This document shows positions 1 through 12,601 of a stretch of 40,074 nt of DNA, piece by piece. The DNA is taken from the NCBI GenBank assembly GCA_944387915.1, contig CALXGT010000020.1, positions 1-40,074 of the forward strand. The letters are read 5' to 3'. The position numbers and the translations under genes were made by a program. The notes beneath the pieces were generated by a model. It was not told the DNA's origin, ran no database searches, and saw only the letters and a list, made by a program, of their open reading frames with translations. Within the stretch, counting starts at the first letter, position 1. Each line of letters opens with the position of its first letter. Source of the stretch: an uncultured Clostridia bacterium (lineage in GTDB: Bacteria > Bacillota > Clostridia > Oscillospirales > Ruminococcaceae).

Positions 1-662
1 CCATTTTTTTTTTTTTTTTTAAAGAGAAAATGCCCCTTTCCTGGAAAGTGGTGGACACCCGTACTTACGTTCCCTTCGCGGAAAAGAAGTACGTCTTCTT
101 TGTTTTCGGTATGCCGCAATCGTTCCATTACGGCGACGGCATGGGCACCAATCCCATTATGCTGATGCAGGCCCTTTCCGCCCAGGTGATCCGGCATAAA
201 CGGATCATGAGCGATCGGTGCGTGTTCATCTGCTCTTCTACCTGCAACGGATATTTCCATGATGAGCTTTGGCCTTATCTCCGGGAGCTTTACGAGATGT
301 TCCAAAAGGATCATATGGACACTCTTCCTGATTTGAACCGATACGGGGAATATTTTGCCACCAACGAGGAATACATTCGGAAATACCGCTTTTGCAACGC
401 CTTCCATCCGTTCCATGGATTTTCCATGATGAGCTGCGGTCATATTGCCGAGATGAATACCTCCGCCATCTACATTGTAGGCGCCGAGGCGCCGGGCTAT
501 GCCAGAGGAATGGGACTCAAGACCCGAAAGACCTTCGAAGAGGCGTTAGAGGACGCGAAAAAGAAATACGTGGGAGAGCATCCCCATATTTTGGCGCTGC
601 CCCAAACCTTTACCACCGCAGCGGTTCACCTTTGCATGAAAGACGAGGGATATTCGGGTTGA
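1..662 (+). CDS. LarA-like (DUF2088, lactate racemase domain family) protein, C-terminal half, 5' partial
   Basis: The frame is open to the left edge. The first ATG is at 30 and gives 210 residues, about half the usual length of LarA-like proteins (roughly 420). The stretch YGDGMGTNPIMLMQA near residue 34 and the glycine-rich GAEAPGYARGMGLKTRKTFEEAL near residue 150 resemble family members I recall, and the C-terminal HPHILALPQ fits the end of the fold. LarA itself uses a nickel-pincer cofactor to racemise lactate, but many DUF2088 homologues act on unknown 2-hydroxy acids, so no substrate is assigned. If the gene runs leftward it would cross a T17 tract (4-20) and encode a run of Phe, which looks more like a contig-edge artefact or a non-coding tract than normal coding sequence. 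Alternatives are a truncated gene starting at 30 behind a weak AAAGAG site, or a pseudogene. Confidence 0.6.
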   Translation, partial: IFFFFFKEKMPLSWKVVDTRTYVPFAEKKYVFFVFGMPQSFHYGDGMGTNPIMLMQALSAQVIRHKRIMSDRCVFICSSTCNGYFHDELWPYLRELYEMFQKDHMDTLPDLNRYGEYFATNEEYIRKYRFCNAFHPFHGFSMMSCGHIAEMNTSAIYIVGAEAPGYARGMGLKTRKTFEEALEDAKKKYVGEHPHILALPQTFTTAAVHLCMKDEGYSG

Positions 663-665
663 TCC

Positions 666-694
666 TTGCCTTTTTTTAAGGGGTGTGGTATACT
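666..694 (+). promoter_or_regulatory. Promoter for ridA
   Basis: A TTGCCT -35 (666-671) and a TATACT -10 (689-694) are separated by 17 bp, and a TG-like extension precedes the -10. Transcription would start near 701 and leave a 56 nt leader before ridA. Confidence 0.7.
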
Positions 695-756
695 CGAAAA
701 AAGAGATAGTTACGCCGTTTGACTGTCCCAAAATAACGTATCGGAGGTAAGTTGTT

Positions 757-1137
757 ATGAACCAAGCTGTTTCGTCCTCTGCGGCGCCTGCCGCCATTGG
801 CCCTTATTCCCAGGCGATTAAAGCGGGGAACACCCTTTATATTTCCGGTCAGCTCCCCATTGATCCAGAAACTGGCGCGTTCCCTTCCAACGAGATTACC
901 GCCCAGACGGAGGCGTCCTTGAAAAATATCGGCGCCATTTTAAAGGAAGCGGGAATGGATTACAAAAATGTGGTAAAGACCACGGTCCTTTTAAAGGATA
1001 TCGCCGATTTCACCGCGATGAACGAGGTGTACGCGAAGTTCTTTAGCGAGCCTTTCCCGGCGAGAGCCGCGTTCCAGGTAGCGGCGCTCCCCAAAGACGC
1101 TTTGGTAGAGATCGAAGCGATTGCGGTAAGCGAATAA
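757..1137 (+). CDS. ridA: RidA family enamine/imine deaminase
   Basis: This 126-residue protein has the usual RidA length and covers the whole fold. RidA hydrolyses reactive 2-aminoacrylate-type enamines/imines released by PLP enzymes, protecting the cell from them, and acts as a cytoplasmic trimer. Visible signatures are [12 protein letters not shown] near residues 9-20, [13 protein letters not shown] near 28-40, and the C-terminal [23 protein letters not shown], which carries the conserved active-site Arg near residue 103. The ATG at 757 follows a GGAGGTAA ribosome-binding site. The gene is a single transcription unit, with its own promoter at 666-694 and a strong terminator at 1153-1190. 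Family assignment is secure; the physiological substrate in this organism is inferred from the family. Confidence 0.95.
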   Translation: MNQAVSSSAAPAAIGPYSQAIKAGNTLYISGQLPIDPETGAFPSNEITAQTEASLKNIGAILKEAGMDYKNVVKTTVLLKDIADFTAMNEVYAKFFSEPFPARAAFQVAALPKDALVEIEAIAVSE

Positions 1138-1152
1138 CAAATAGAGTAGGAG

Positions 1153-1190
1153 AAACATCCCGTTTCCCATAGGGGAGCGGGATGTTTTTT
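1153..1190 (+). terminator. Intrinsic terminator after ridA
   Basis: The arms AAACATCCCG (1153-1162) and CGGGATGTTT (1178-1187) form a perfect 10 bp stem that ends in a T run (1185-1190). It separates ridA from the rpoB promoter. Confidence 0.9.
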
Positions 1191-1254
1191 AGCGGAAAAA
1201 AGGAAACGTCGGAAAAAAGGTGGAAATTTTTTCAAAAATTTATAAAAATGGGTG

Positions 1255-1284
1255 TTGACAAGCCGGGAAAAGTTGGTGTATAAT
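1255..1284 (+). promoter_or_regulatory. Consensus promoter for rpoBC
   Basis: A perfect TTGACA (1255-1260) and a perfect TATAAT (1279-1284) are separated by 18 bp. The predicted start near 1291 gives an untranslated leader of about 200 nt before rpoB. Confidence 0.9.
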
Positions 1285-1490
1285 GTAAAACTGTATCAAA
1301 ATGGATTTTTGTCTCTATATGCAAAAATATTGTGATTTTTGGTGCATTTTTCCTAAGTAGTTTTGTGCAAAAAATCAATTGACTTTGGAATAGGCTTTGG
1401 TTCTTTTGCACAATTTGGATTGGCGCTTTTTTCGGGGACCGGTCCTTGCGAAGAAAACGTCTGAAACAGATGAATGGAGTGATTGAGCCT
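1285..1490 (+). promoter_or_regulatory. Long untranslated leader of rpoB with inverted repeat
   Basis: Between the promoter and the rpoB ATG there is no other gene. The arms TTGTGCAAAA (1363-1372) and TTTTGCACAA (1404-1413) are perfectly complementary, enclose 31 nt, and are followed by TTTTTT at 1427-1432. A 10 bp palindrome GGACCGGTCC lies at 1436-1445. This could be an attenuator or an RNA-binding site. I do not recognise a known leader family. Confidence 0.5.
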
Positions 1491-4400
1491 ATGGTAAATG
1501 TCAAGCCTGTGCAGCTCGGGAAAACCAAGAGAATGAGTTTTGCTCATATCAACGAAGTGTTGGAGATGCCCAACCTGATCGAAGTGCAGATCAAATCGTA
1601 TCAATGGTTTTTAGAGCAGGGTTTGAAGGAAGTTTTCCGGGATGTTTCCGCGATTACCGATTATACGGGAAACCTGGTGCTGGATTTTATTGATTACCGG
1701 CTGGAGGATACCCCCAAATATTCGGTGACGGAATGTAAGGAACGCGATGTTACCTATGCTGCCCCTTTGCGGGTTCGCGCCCGCCTTCTCAATAAGGAAA
1801 CGGGTGAAGTAAAGGAGCAGGAAATCTTCATGGGCGATTTCCCGCTGATGACGGAGAGCGGTACCTTTGTCATCAACGGTGCGGAGCGGGTTATTGTTTC
1901 TCAGCTCGTTCGTTCTCCCGGCGTTTATTTTGACGACGCCTATGACAAAACGGGAAAGAAGCTGTTTAAATCCACCATCATTCCCAACCGCGGCGCCTGG
2001 CTCGAATACGAAACCGATTCCAGCGATATCTTTTACGTTCGCATCGATAAGAACCGGAAAATTCCGGTGACGGTCTTTATCCGCGCATTACTCCGTGTGC
2101 GGGACGATGTGACGGTGGAAGAGATCCAGGAAAATTATAAGAGCGCTTTGACCGATGTGGAAGGAACGGATACCGATATTTTAAATATTTTCGGCGAGCA
2201 GGAAACGCTGATTGCCACCATGAAGGGAAAAGATTCCATTAAAAATGGTGACGACGCGCTCCTTGAGGTATACCGGAAGCTTCGTCCCGGCGAACCGCCT
2301 ACCCAGGAATCCGCGGTGAAGCACCTGGTTCCGTTGCTTTTCGACGAGCATCGCTACGATCTTTCCCGGGTTGGAAGATACAAATATAACAAAAAATTGG
2401 GGATTGCCGCTCGGATTATGGGGCATACCCTTTCCCAGCCGGTAGTCAATGAGCTGACCGGCGAAGTGATTGCCGATGCCGGGGAGCTGTTAACGAGGGC
2501 GAAGGCATGGGAGATTGAAAAGGCGGGTGTTGATACCGTCTATATTCAGCTCGACGAGGAAAAAGAACTGAAAGTGATTTCCAACGGTATGGTGGAGATT
2601 ACCGATTTCATCGACGTGGACAAAGAGGAGCTGGGAATTCGGGAGAAGGTTCGTTTTAAAATCCTGAAAGGAATTTTGGAACAGACCGAGGATAAAGAGG
2701 AACGGATTGCGCTCATTAAGAAGAATCTGGGCGCTTTGGTTCCCAAGCACATTATCAAGGACGACATTATCGCCAGCATTAACTATATGCATTGCTTAGC
2801 GCACGGTTTAGGCACCGTGGACGATATCGACCATCTGGGCAACCGTCGGATTCGCCCGGTGGGAGAGCTTTTGCAAAACCAGTTCCGCATTGGATTTTCC
2901 CGGATGGAGCGGGTGATTCGGGAGCGGATGACCTTGCAGGCGCAGGATATGGAAGTGGTGACGCCTCAGGCGCTGATCAACATCCGTCCGGTAGTGGCCG
3001 CCATCAAGGAATTTTTCGGTTCTTCGCCGTTGTCCCAGTTTATGGATCAAAATAACCCGTTGGCGGAACTGACCCATAAACGGCGTCTTTCCGCGTTAGG
3101 CCCCGGCGGCCTTTCCAGAGACCGCGCGTCTTTCGAGGTTCGGGACGTTCACTACTCTCACTACGGAAGAATGTGCCCTATTGAGACGCCGGAAGGTCCC
3201 AACATCGGTTTGATCTCCTATCTTGCGAGCTTTGCCCGGATTAACGAGTACGGGTTTATTGAAGCGCCTTACCGTCGGGTGGACAAAGAGACCGGCGTGG
3301 TGTTGGATGAAGTAGAGTATATGACCGCCGATGTGGAAGACGAGGTTATTGTGGCGCAGGCCAACGAGCCTCTGACCGAAGACGGAAAGTTTGCCCGTCC
3401 CAGAGTCAACGCCCGGTATCGGGAAGAGATTCTGGAAGTGGATAACAACAAAGTCGATTACATGGACGTTTCTCCGAAAATGGTGGTTTCCATCGCTACG
3501 GCGATGATTCCCTTTTTGGAAAACGACGACGCCAACCGGGCGTTGATGGGCGCTAACATGCAGCGGCAGGCGGTTCCTCTTTTGAAGACCGAAGCCCCCA
3601 TTGTGGGCACCGGCATGGAATACAAGGCGGCGGTGGATTCCGGCGTTATGGTGCTGGCGAAGGAAAGCGGCATCGTAGACCAGGTCTCTGCGGATGAGAT
3701 TGTGATCCGTACCGACAGCGGAGAACTGATTAAACAACCTATCATTAAATTTATGCGTTCCAACCAGGGAACCTGCATCAACCAGCGCCCCATTGTCGAT
3801 AAGGGCGAACGGGTCATCAAGGGCCAGGTTATCGCCGATGGTCCCGCGACCAGCAACGGTGAAATCGCTTTGGGCAAAAACGCTTTGATCGGGTTTATGA
3901 CCTGGGAAGGCTACAACTACGAGGACGCCGTTTTAATTAACGAAAAGATCGTTCGCGACGACGTCTATACCTCGATCCACATTGAGGAATATGAGATCGA
4001 AGCCAGAGATACCAAACTCGGTCCCGAGGAAATCACCAGAGATATCCCCAACGTAGGCGAGGATGCCTTGAAGGATCTGGATGAACGGGGAATCATTCGC
4101 GTGGGCGCAGAGGTCCGCACCGGCGACATTTTAGTCGGTAAAGTCACTCCCAAGGGAGAGACCGAGCTTACGGCGGAAGAACGGCTTTTGCGCGCCATTT
4201 TCGGCGAGAAGGCGAGAGAGGTAAGAGATACCTCCCTTCGTGTGCCCCACGGAGAATACGGCATTGTTGTGGATGTAAAGGTCTTCACCAGAGAAAACTG
4301 CGACGAGCTCCAGGCGGGAGTCAATATGGTGGTGCGCTGCTATATTGCCCAGAAACGGAAGATCTCGGTAGGCGATAAGATGGCGGGCCGCCACGGAAAC

Positions 4401-5300
4401 AAAGGTGTTGTATCCCGGATCCTGCCGCAGGAGGATATGCCTTTCCTGCCCGATGGTACGCCTTTGGACATCGTTTTGAATCCCCTTGGCGTTCCCTCCC
4501 GTATGAATATCGGCCAGGTTTTAGAGGTCCATTTAGGTTATGCGGCCAAAGCTTTGGGCTGGAAAGTGATGACGCCGGTCTTTGACGGCGCTCACGAGGA
4601 CGATATTCGCGCATGCTTGCGGGAAGCGGGATTGGACGAGGACGGAAAGACGGTCCTTTACGACGGTCGTACCGGCGAACAGTTTGACAACCGGGTTACC
4701 GTCGGCGTAATGTATTACCTCAAGCTCCATCATCTGGGAGATGATAAGATCCATGCCCGTTCTACCGGTCCTTATAGTCTGGTTACCCAGCAGCCTCTTG
4801 GCGGTAAAGCCCAGTTTGGCGGCCAGCGGTTCGGAGAGATGGAAGTTTGGGCGCTGGAAGCTTACGGCGCCGCCTATACGCTTCAAGAGATCCTGACGGT
4901 AAAATCCGACGACGTTGTCGGAAGAGTCAAGACCTACGAGGCGATTGTCAAAGGTCATAACATTCCTCAGTCCGGCGTTCCCGAATCCTTTAAGGTTTTA
5001 ACCAAGGAATTGCAGAGTCTCGGCTTGGATGTAAGGGTGTTAGACAAGAACAACGAAGAGATCGATTTGAAGCAAAACTTTGACGATGATGAGGATTTGA
5101 CTTTCCGCAGCGCGGAAGAGGATTCTTCTTACGATCACGATTTTAATTATGTGGAAGACGGTAATATGGATGGCTTTGTAACCGCCGACGCGGAAGACGA
5201 TATCTTAGGATTTTCCGATTCGGAGGAAGACGATGCCGACGATGATTTCCTGTTTGACAACGACGATGAAGACGACAACGATGACGAAGTAGATTTTTAA
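1491..5300 (+). CDS. rpoB: DNA-directed RNA polymerase subunit beta
   Basis: RpoB forms half of the RNA polymerase active-site cleft with RpoC. The ATG at 1491 is chosen because it follows GGAG (1476-1479) and gives the family-like N-terminus [21 protein letters not shown]. Upstream in-frame TTG (1446) and ATG (1470) have poorer sites. The rifampicin pocket near residues 509-541 ([24 protein letters not shown]) has the usual sensitive residues (Asp, His, Ser). [17 protein letters not shown] and the C-terminal [25 protein letters not shown] are canonical. The protein is about 1269 residues, longer than many Bacillota RpoB proteins because of a final tail of some 72 residues in which about half are Asp or Glu. 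rpoC follows after 18 nt. The usual upstream partners rplJ/rplL are not in the window; ridA is there instead. Confidence 0.98.
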   Translation: MVNVKPVQLGKTKRMSFAHINEVLEMPNLIEVQIKSYQWFLEQGLKEVFRDVSAITDYTGNLVLDFIDYRLEDTPKYSVTECKERDVTYAAPLRVRARLLNKETGEVKEQEIFMGDFPLMTESGTFVINGAERVIVSQLVRSPGVYFDDAYDKTGKKLFKSTIIPNRGAWLEYETDSSDIFYVRIDKNRKIPVTVFIRALLRVRDDVTVEEIQENYKSALTDVEGTDTDILNIFGEQETLIATMKGKDSIKNGDDALLEVYRKLRPGEPPTQESAVKHLVPLLFDEHRYDLSRVGRYKYNKKLGIAARIMGHTLSQPVVNELTGEVIADAGELLTRAKAWEIEKAGVDTVYIQLDEEKELKVISNGMVEITDFIDVDKEELGIREKVRFKILKGILEQTEDKEERIALIKKNLGALVPKHIIKDDIIASINYMHCLAHGLGTVDDIDHLGNRRIRPVGELLQNQFRIGFSRMERVIRERMTLQAQDMEVVTPQALINIRPVVAAIKEFFGSSPLSQFMDQNNPLAELTHKRRLSALGPGGLSRDRASFEVRDVHYSHYGRMCPIETPEGPNIGLISYLASFARINEYGFIEAPYRRVDKETGVVLDEVEYMTADVEDEVIVAQANEPLTEDGKFARPRVNARYREEILEVDNNKVDYMDVSPKMVVSIATAMIPFLENDDANRALMGANMQRQAVPLLKTEAPIVGTGMEYKAAVDSGVMVLAKESGIVDQVSADEIVIRTDSGELIKQPIIKFMRSNQGTCINQRPIVDKGERVIKGQVIADGPATSNGEIALGKNALIGFMTWEGYNYEDAVLINEKIVRDDVYTSIHIEEYEIEARDTKLGPEEITRDIPNVGEDALKDLDERGIIRVGAEVRTGDILVGKVTPKGETELTAEERLLRAIFGEKAREVRDTSLRVPHGEYGIVVDVKVFTRENCDELQAGVNMVVRCYIAQKRKISVGDKMAGRHGNKGVVSRILPQEDMPFLPDGTPLDIVLNPLGVPSRMNIGQVLEVHLGYAAKALGWKVMTPVFDGAHEDDIRACLREAGLDEDGKTVLYDGRTGEQFDNRVTVGVMYYLKLHHLGDDKIHARSTGPYSLVTQQPLGGKAQFGGQRFGEMEVWALEAYGAAYTLQEILTVKSDDVVGRVKTYEAIVKGHNIPQSGVPESFKVLTKELQSLGLDVRVLDKNNEEIDLKQNFDDDEDLTFRSAEEDSSYDHDFNYVEDGNMDGFVTADAEDDILGFSDSEEDDADDDFLFDNDDEDDNDDEVDF

Positions 5301-5318
5301 TGGAAGAGGGGTCGCAAT

Positions 5319-8852
<3,534 letters not shown>

Positions 8853-8883
8853 GTGAAAACTGAATCCACGGGGAAATCGGCAA

Positions 8884-8920
8884 AAAACGCTCGTCGCTGT
8901 ATAGCGGCGGGCGTTTTAAA
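8884..8920 (+). terminator. Intrinsic terminator after rpoC
   Basis: Arms 8884-8897 (AAAACGCTCGTCGC) and 8904-8917 (GCGGCGGGCGTTTT) pair over 14 bp including G-U pairs, with loop TGTATA and a terminal T run. Confidence 0.9.
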
Positions 8921-8927
8921 ATAATAC

Positions 8928-8956
8928 TTGCTTTTTTGTAAGAAATATGGTAGAAT
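8928..8956 (+). promoter_or_regulatory. Promoter of the ABC-importer operon and its leader
   Basis: TTGCTT (8928-8933) and TAGAAT (8951-8956) are 17 bp apart. The predicted transcription start is near 8963, right at the first hairpin of the leader. Confidence 0.7.
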
Positions 8957-9123
8957 AACAAGGCTTGGTAGAGAAGCCGGGCGCACAGCAGAAGCTGTCT
9001 GTTTAAGATCGAATTGCCGCTGAAATATGACGCGGCGTTACATTGCGGAAAGAAACCGCGTTGCGTTCCAAGTATGGAATGCGGCGCGGTTTTTTGCTGT
9101 AAAAGGATGGAAAGGAAGAGAAG
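8957..9123 (+). promoter_or_regulatory. Structured leader, candidate attenuator or riboswitch of unknown class
   Basis: After the promoter come three possible hairpins: GGCTT/AAGCC (8962-8966 with 8974-8978), ACAGC/GCTGT (8985-8989 with 8994-8998, tetraloop AGAA) and GCCGC/GCGGC (9016-9020 with 9032-9036). A complete intrinsic terminator follows at 9054-9095, upstream of the first gene. CGCGG (9031-9035) or GCGG (9045-9048) could instead pair with CCGCG (9056-9060) of the terminator's left arm, giving competing structures. That layout is typical of a transcription-attenuating riboswitch. I checked it by eye against T-box, TPP, FMN, SAM, lysine, cobalamin, ykkC and czcD consensus elements as I remember them and found no match. 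It could also be a small RNA of about 130 nt ending at the terminator. Confidence 0.5.
9054..9095 (+). terminator. Leader terminator upstream of the ABC-importer genes
   Basis: Left arm AACCGCGTTGCGTTCC (9054-9069) and right arm GGAATGCGGCGCGGTT (9076-9091) pair over 16 bp with no mismatch (some G-U), with loop AAGTAT and TTTTTT at 9090-9095. It lies 28 nt before the first start codon, so the operon can be expressed only by read-through or antitermination, unless another promoter exists. Confidence 0.9.
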
Positions 9124-10737
9124 ATGAAAAGAAATTCGATTTGGAAAGGATTGTTAAGCTTTGTACTGGCGGCGGTTCTTTGCGTTGGATGCGCAAAGGA
9201 AGGAAATTCCGATTCGATAGGAAGCGGCGACGGGGAAGAAAAAAACAGCGTTACCATCGCCATTTCTTCAGAACCCACCACCTTGGACCCCTGCCAGGGG
9301 TGGGGACATGGCAACACTCCTTTGGTGCAAAGTACATTGGTAAGATATGATGCCGATATGAATGTAGTCAATGATTTGGCGACAGGGTATACCTTGGATG
9401 AAACCGGTTTGATTTGGACTTTTACACTTCGCACGGACGCTTTTTTTACCGATGGGGAACCGGTTACCGCCTCGGACGTCGCTTTTACCTTTGAGACCGC
9501 CAAAGCGGCGCAGGCCTCGGTGGACTTGACCTTTATGGAGAAAGCGGAAGCGGTGGATGAGACAACGGTTGTTTTTACCTTGTCCAAACCCACTTCGGTG
9601 TTTTTGAATACCGTTGCTTCCCTCGGAATTGTTCCGGAACACGCTTATCACGAGGATTACGGGACCAATCCTATCGGTTCCGGTCCATGGAAGTTTGTCC
9701 AATGGAATCCGCAAGAGCAGCTTCTTTTGGAAGCCAATGAATCTTACTACGGAGGGGCGCCTTCCATTCAATATGTGACGATTGTGTTTATGGACGAGGA
9801 CGCCGCTTTTGCCGCTGTGAAAGCCGGTCAGGTGGATGTGGCGCTGACGGCGGCGACATTGGCGACCGCCGATGTAGATGGATATGAGCTTGAGAGGGTG
9901 ACGTCGGTGGATAACCGTGGGTTTACTCTCCCTGTTTCTCCGAATGAGGGGAAACTGACGGAATCGGGGCAGCCTATTGGCAATGACGTGACCTGTCATC
10001 TGGAGATCCGCCAGGCTATCGCTTACGCTTTGGACCGTCAACTGGTGGCTGATGTTGCGCTAAACGGATTTGCTACACCTTGTTATTCCGAAAACGACCA
10101 AATGCCCTGGAACAATCCGGAGGTCGCAATTGAAACCGATGTGGAATACGCAAAGAAACTTTTGGCGGATGCCGGATGGGAGGATACCGATGGGGACGGT
10201 ATCCTGGAAAAGGACGGAATCAAGGCTTCGTTTACCTGCCTTTATCCCAGCGGCGATTCCGTTCGGCAGGCAGTGGCTATGGCCGCGGCGGAGCAGGTAA
10301 AAGAAATCGGGATCCAAATTACCGTAGAGGGAACCAGCTGGGACGATATTATGAAACGGATGTTTTCCAACGCGGTCATGATGGGATGGGGCGCAGCAAC
10401 GCCTTATGAAAGCTACTGTTTATATTACAGCGCCGGAGCGCTGAAGGACGACTACTATAACCCGGAAGGGTATATGTCTTCCGTCACCGACCAATATTTC
10501 TCCGCGGCGATGGAGGCGTTGACAATGGAAGATGCTTATCAAAATTGGAAGCTTGCGCAGTGGGACGGAAAAACAGGTACCGCCATGAAAGGGGAATGTC
10601 CCTGGGTTTGGATTGTGAATGTGGACCATCTTTACTATGTAAGGGAAGGATTGGATATCGGCCAGCAAACGATTCATCCTCACGGTTCTTCGATGCCGCT
10701 GCTGCAAAATCTTTCAGATTGGTGCTGGACAGAATAA
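9124..10737 (+). CDS. ABC transporter substrate-binding lipoprotein, peptide/nickel family
   Basis: This 537-residue family-5 solute-binding protein captures the ligand outside the membrane and passes it to the permeases encoded next. The N-terminus has a basic start, a hydrophobic core and a lipobox-like LCVGC at residues 19-23, so it is probably a lipoprotein; the Cys at -3 is slightly unusual. SSEPTTLDP near residue 50, the TASDVAFTFETAK segment near 118, IGSGPWKFVQW near 180 and the IRQAIAYALDR segment near 297 are SBP_bac_5 hallmarks. The start at 9124 follows GGAAGAG. Homologues are often labelled nickel or peptide binding. I see no residue pattern that settles nickel, peptide or metallophore, so the ligand is left open. 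Confidence 0.88.
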   Translation: MKRNSIWKGLLSFVLAAVLCVGCAKEGNSDSIGSGDGEEKNSVTIAISSEPTTLDPCQGWGHGNTPLVQSTLVRYDADMNVVNDLATGYTLDETGLIWTFTLRTDAFFTDGEPVTASDVAFTFETAKAAQASVDLTFMEKAEAVDETTVVFTLSKPTSVFLNTVASLGIVPEHAYHEDYGTNPIGSGPWKFVQWNPQEQLLLEANESYYGGAPSIQYVTIVFMDEDAAFAAVKAGQVDVALTAATLATADVDGYELERVTSVDNRGFTLPVSPNEGKLTESGQPIGNDVTCHLEIRQAIAYALDRQLVADVALNGFATPCYSENDQMPWNNPEVAIETDVEYAKKLLADAGWEDTDGDGILEKDGIKASFTCLYPSGDSVRQAVAMAAAEQVKEIGIQITVEGTSWDDIMKRMFSNAVMMGWGAATPYESYCLYYSAGALKDDYYNPEGYMSSVTDQYFSAAMEALTMEDAYQNWKLAQWDGKTGTAMKGECPWVWIVNVDHLYYVREGLDIGQQTIHPHGSSMPLLQNLSDWCWTE

Positions 10738-10767
10738 ACCATTTTTCCCTTGAGAGAGGAGGAGACC

Positions 10768-11760
10768 ATGAAGGAGAGATTGTTTCGCCTGGGGAGCGCT
10801 TTGGCTGTGGAAATATTGAAAATGCTGTCCTTATTGTTGGCGGTTAGCATAATTGCCTTCGCGTTGGTAAGCGCTTCGCCGGTAGATCCGGTACAACAAT
10901 ACATTTTGGGGATTGGACCGGTGTCAGAAGAGCAGCGAGCAGAAATTGAGGAGTACTGGGGGGTAGACGACCCGCCGGTAGAACGTTATCTCAATTGGTT
11001 ATCTTCCTTATTAAAAGGAGATTTGGGCGTTTCTTCTCTCTATCGGCGTCCCGTAGGGGATATCATTGGAGAACGCTTCGCCAATTCTCTGGCGTTGATG
11101 CTTTGCGCATGGCTGTTTTCCGGAGGCATTGGCTTTGCCTTGGGATGCGTTATGGGCATCAACCGGGATCGATGGCCGGATCGGATCATCAAAAAGATCT
11201 GTTACCTGCTTTCCTCGGTTCCCACTTTTTGGCTGGGACTTTTGCTTTTGCTTATTTTTTCGGTTTGGCTCCAATGGCTTCCGGTGGGATTTTCCAGTCC
11301 CATCGGCGTACTGGACAGCGAGGTTCACCTTTGGCAGCGCCTGTATCATTTGATTTTACCGGCGCTGACATTGAGCTTGGCTTCCTTTGCCAATATCGCC
11401 TTGCATACCCGCCAAAAACTGATCGACGTTATGGAAAATGAGTATGTGCTTTTTGCCCGGGCGCGGGGAGAAGGAAAAGGGACGATTCTTCGCCGCCATG
11501 GGCTTCGAAACATTTTGTTGCCGGCGCTGACGCTACAGTTTGGATCTTTTGCTGAATTATTCGGAGGATCGGTGCTGGCGGAAAATGTCTTTTCTTATCC
11601 GGGGCTCGGTTCCGCGGTAGCTGAGGCGGGGTTAAATTCCGACATTCCTTTGTTGCTTGGGATCACTTTGTTTTCGGCTCTTTTTGTTTGTGTGGGAAAT
11701 TTGATTGCGGATCTTCTCTATCGCGTTGTGGATCCCAGAATTCGGGAGGCGAAACGATGA
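10768..11760 (+). CDS. ABC transporter permease, NikB/DppB type
   Basis: This is the first inner-membrane permease of the importer, 330 residues with about six hydrophobic segments. The ATG at 10768 is preferred to an in-frame TTG at 10750 because AGAGGAGGAG stands directly before it. A typical DppB N-terminus (a hydrophobic helix followed by VSASPVDPV), the EEYWGVDDPPVERYLNWL segment, and the cytoplasmic EAA loop (ENEYVLFARARGEGK... NILLPAL near residues 223-252) that docks on the ATPases are visible. The gene starts 30 nt after the binding-protein gene and its stop overlaps the next start (ATGA), so the genes are translationally coupled. Confidence 0.9.
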   Translation: MKERLFRLGSALAVEILKMLSLLLAVSIIAFALVSASPVDPVQQYILGIGPVSEEQRAEIEEYWGVDDPPVERYLNWLSSLLKGDLGVSSLYRRPVGDIIGERFANSLALMLCAWLFSGGIGFALGCVMGINRDRWPDRIIKKICYLLSSVPTFWLGLLLLLIFSVWLQWLPVGFSSPIGVLDSEVHLWQRLYHLILPALTLSLASFANIALHTRQKLIDVMENEYVLFARARGEGKGTILRRHGLRNILLPALTLQFGSFAELFGGSVLAENVFSYPGLGSAVAEAGLNSDIPLLLGITLFSALFVCVGNLIADLLYRVVDPRIREAKR

Positions 11761-12590
11761 GAAACAAAAAAAGATGGAATCGACGCACCCGAGTGCTTTT
11801 TTACACTGTTTTTATGGTTGCACTGCTGTCGGCGGCATATTTGGCGGGCCTTTTGATTCCTGAGGACGCGGTTGCTTCCGATTTTATGAACGCCAAGCTT
11901 CCTCCGAGTTTTGAACACCCTTTTGGCACCGATTCCTTAGGGCGGGATCTCTTTTTGCGGACGTTAAAGGGGCTTTCCGTCAGTATTACGGTGGGGATTT
12001 CGGCCTCTTTCATCAGCGCTGTGATCGCTGTTTTGGTTGGTGTGGCGGCGGCAGTCGGCTCCAAGAGACTGGATGGAGTCATCTGCTGGATCATTGATTT
12101 ATTTATGGGGATCCCTCACACCGTACTGGTGCTTTTGATTTCTTTTGCGCTGGGGCGGGGACTAAAAGGCCTTTTAGTAGGGATTGCCGTGACCCATTGG
12201 ACAAGTTTGGCCCGGGTGGTGCGGGGAGAAGTGCTCCAGCTTCGGAGCTGTCAGTTTGTGGCGGTTTCCCGCCGGTTGGGAAAGAGCAGCGGATGGATTT
12301 TGCGAAACCATCTTCTTCCTCATTTGCTTCCCCAGTTTTTTGTCGGATTGATTTTGATGTTTCCCCATGCGATTTTACACGAAGCATCCATCTCTTTTTT
12401 GGGATACGGCCTTTCTCCGGAACAGCCCGCGATCGGTATTATTCTTTCGGAAAGTATGAAGTATCTTTCTGCCGGTCTTTGGTGGCCGGCGGTATTTCCC
12501 GGGCTTACATTGGTGTTGATGGTTTTGCTTATAGATAAATTGGGGGACAACCTAAAACGGATTTTGGATCCTTATAGCGCCCAAGAGTAG
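11757..12590 (+). CDS. ABC transporter permease, NikC/DppC type
   Basis: This is the second permease, 277 residues from the ATG at 11757 that overlaps the preceding TGA by an ATGA junction. After an N-terminal membrane helix it has HPFGTDSLGRDLFLR near residue 55, the standard DppC signature, then several membrane helices. The EAA loop (LQLRSCQFVAVSRRLGKS... NHLLPHLLPQF) lies near residues 161-190, and SISFLGYGLSPEQPAIGIIL follows. It would form a heterodimeric channel with the product of the upstream permease gene. Family assignment is firm; transported ligand unknown. Confidence 0.9.
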   Translation: MRNKKRWNRRTRVLFYTVFMVALLSAAYLAGLLIPEDAVASDFMNAKLPPSFEHPFGTDSLGRDLFLRTLKGLSVSITVGISASFISAVIAVLVGVAAAVGSKRLDGVICWIIDLFMGIPHTVLVLLISFALGRGLKGLLVGIAVTHWTSLARVVRGEVLQLRSCQFVAVSRRLGKSSGWILRNHLLPHLLPQFFVGLILMFPHAILHEASISFLGYGLSPEQPAIGIILSESMKYLSAGLWWPAVFPGLTLVLMVLLIDKLGDNLKRILDPYSAQE

Positions 12591-12601
12591 GAGGTGGCTT
12601 C

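Noticed and set aside
2992..3110. Possible rifampicin-resistance substitutions in rpoB
   Set aside because: The cluster carries the ordinary Asp, His and Ser residues; nothing suggests resistance.
8957..9095. Reading the importer leader as a T-box
   Set aside because: ACCGCG is present in the terminator arm but the TGG part of the T-box, the AGTA element and a full stem I are absent.
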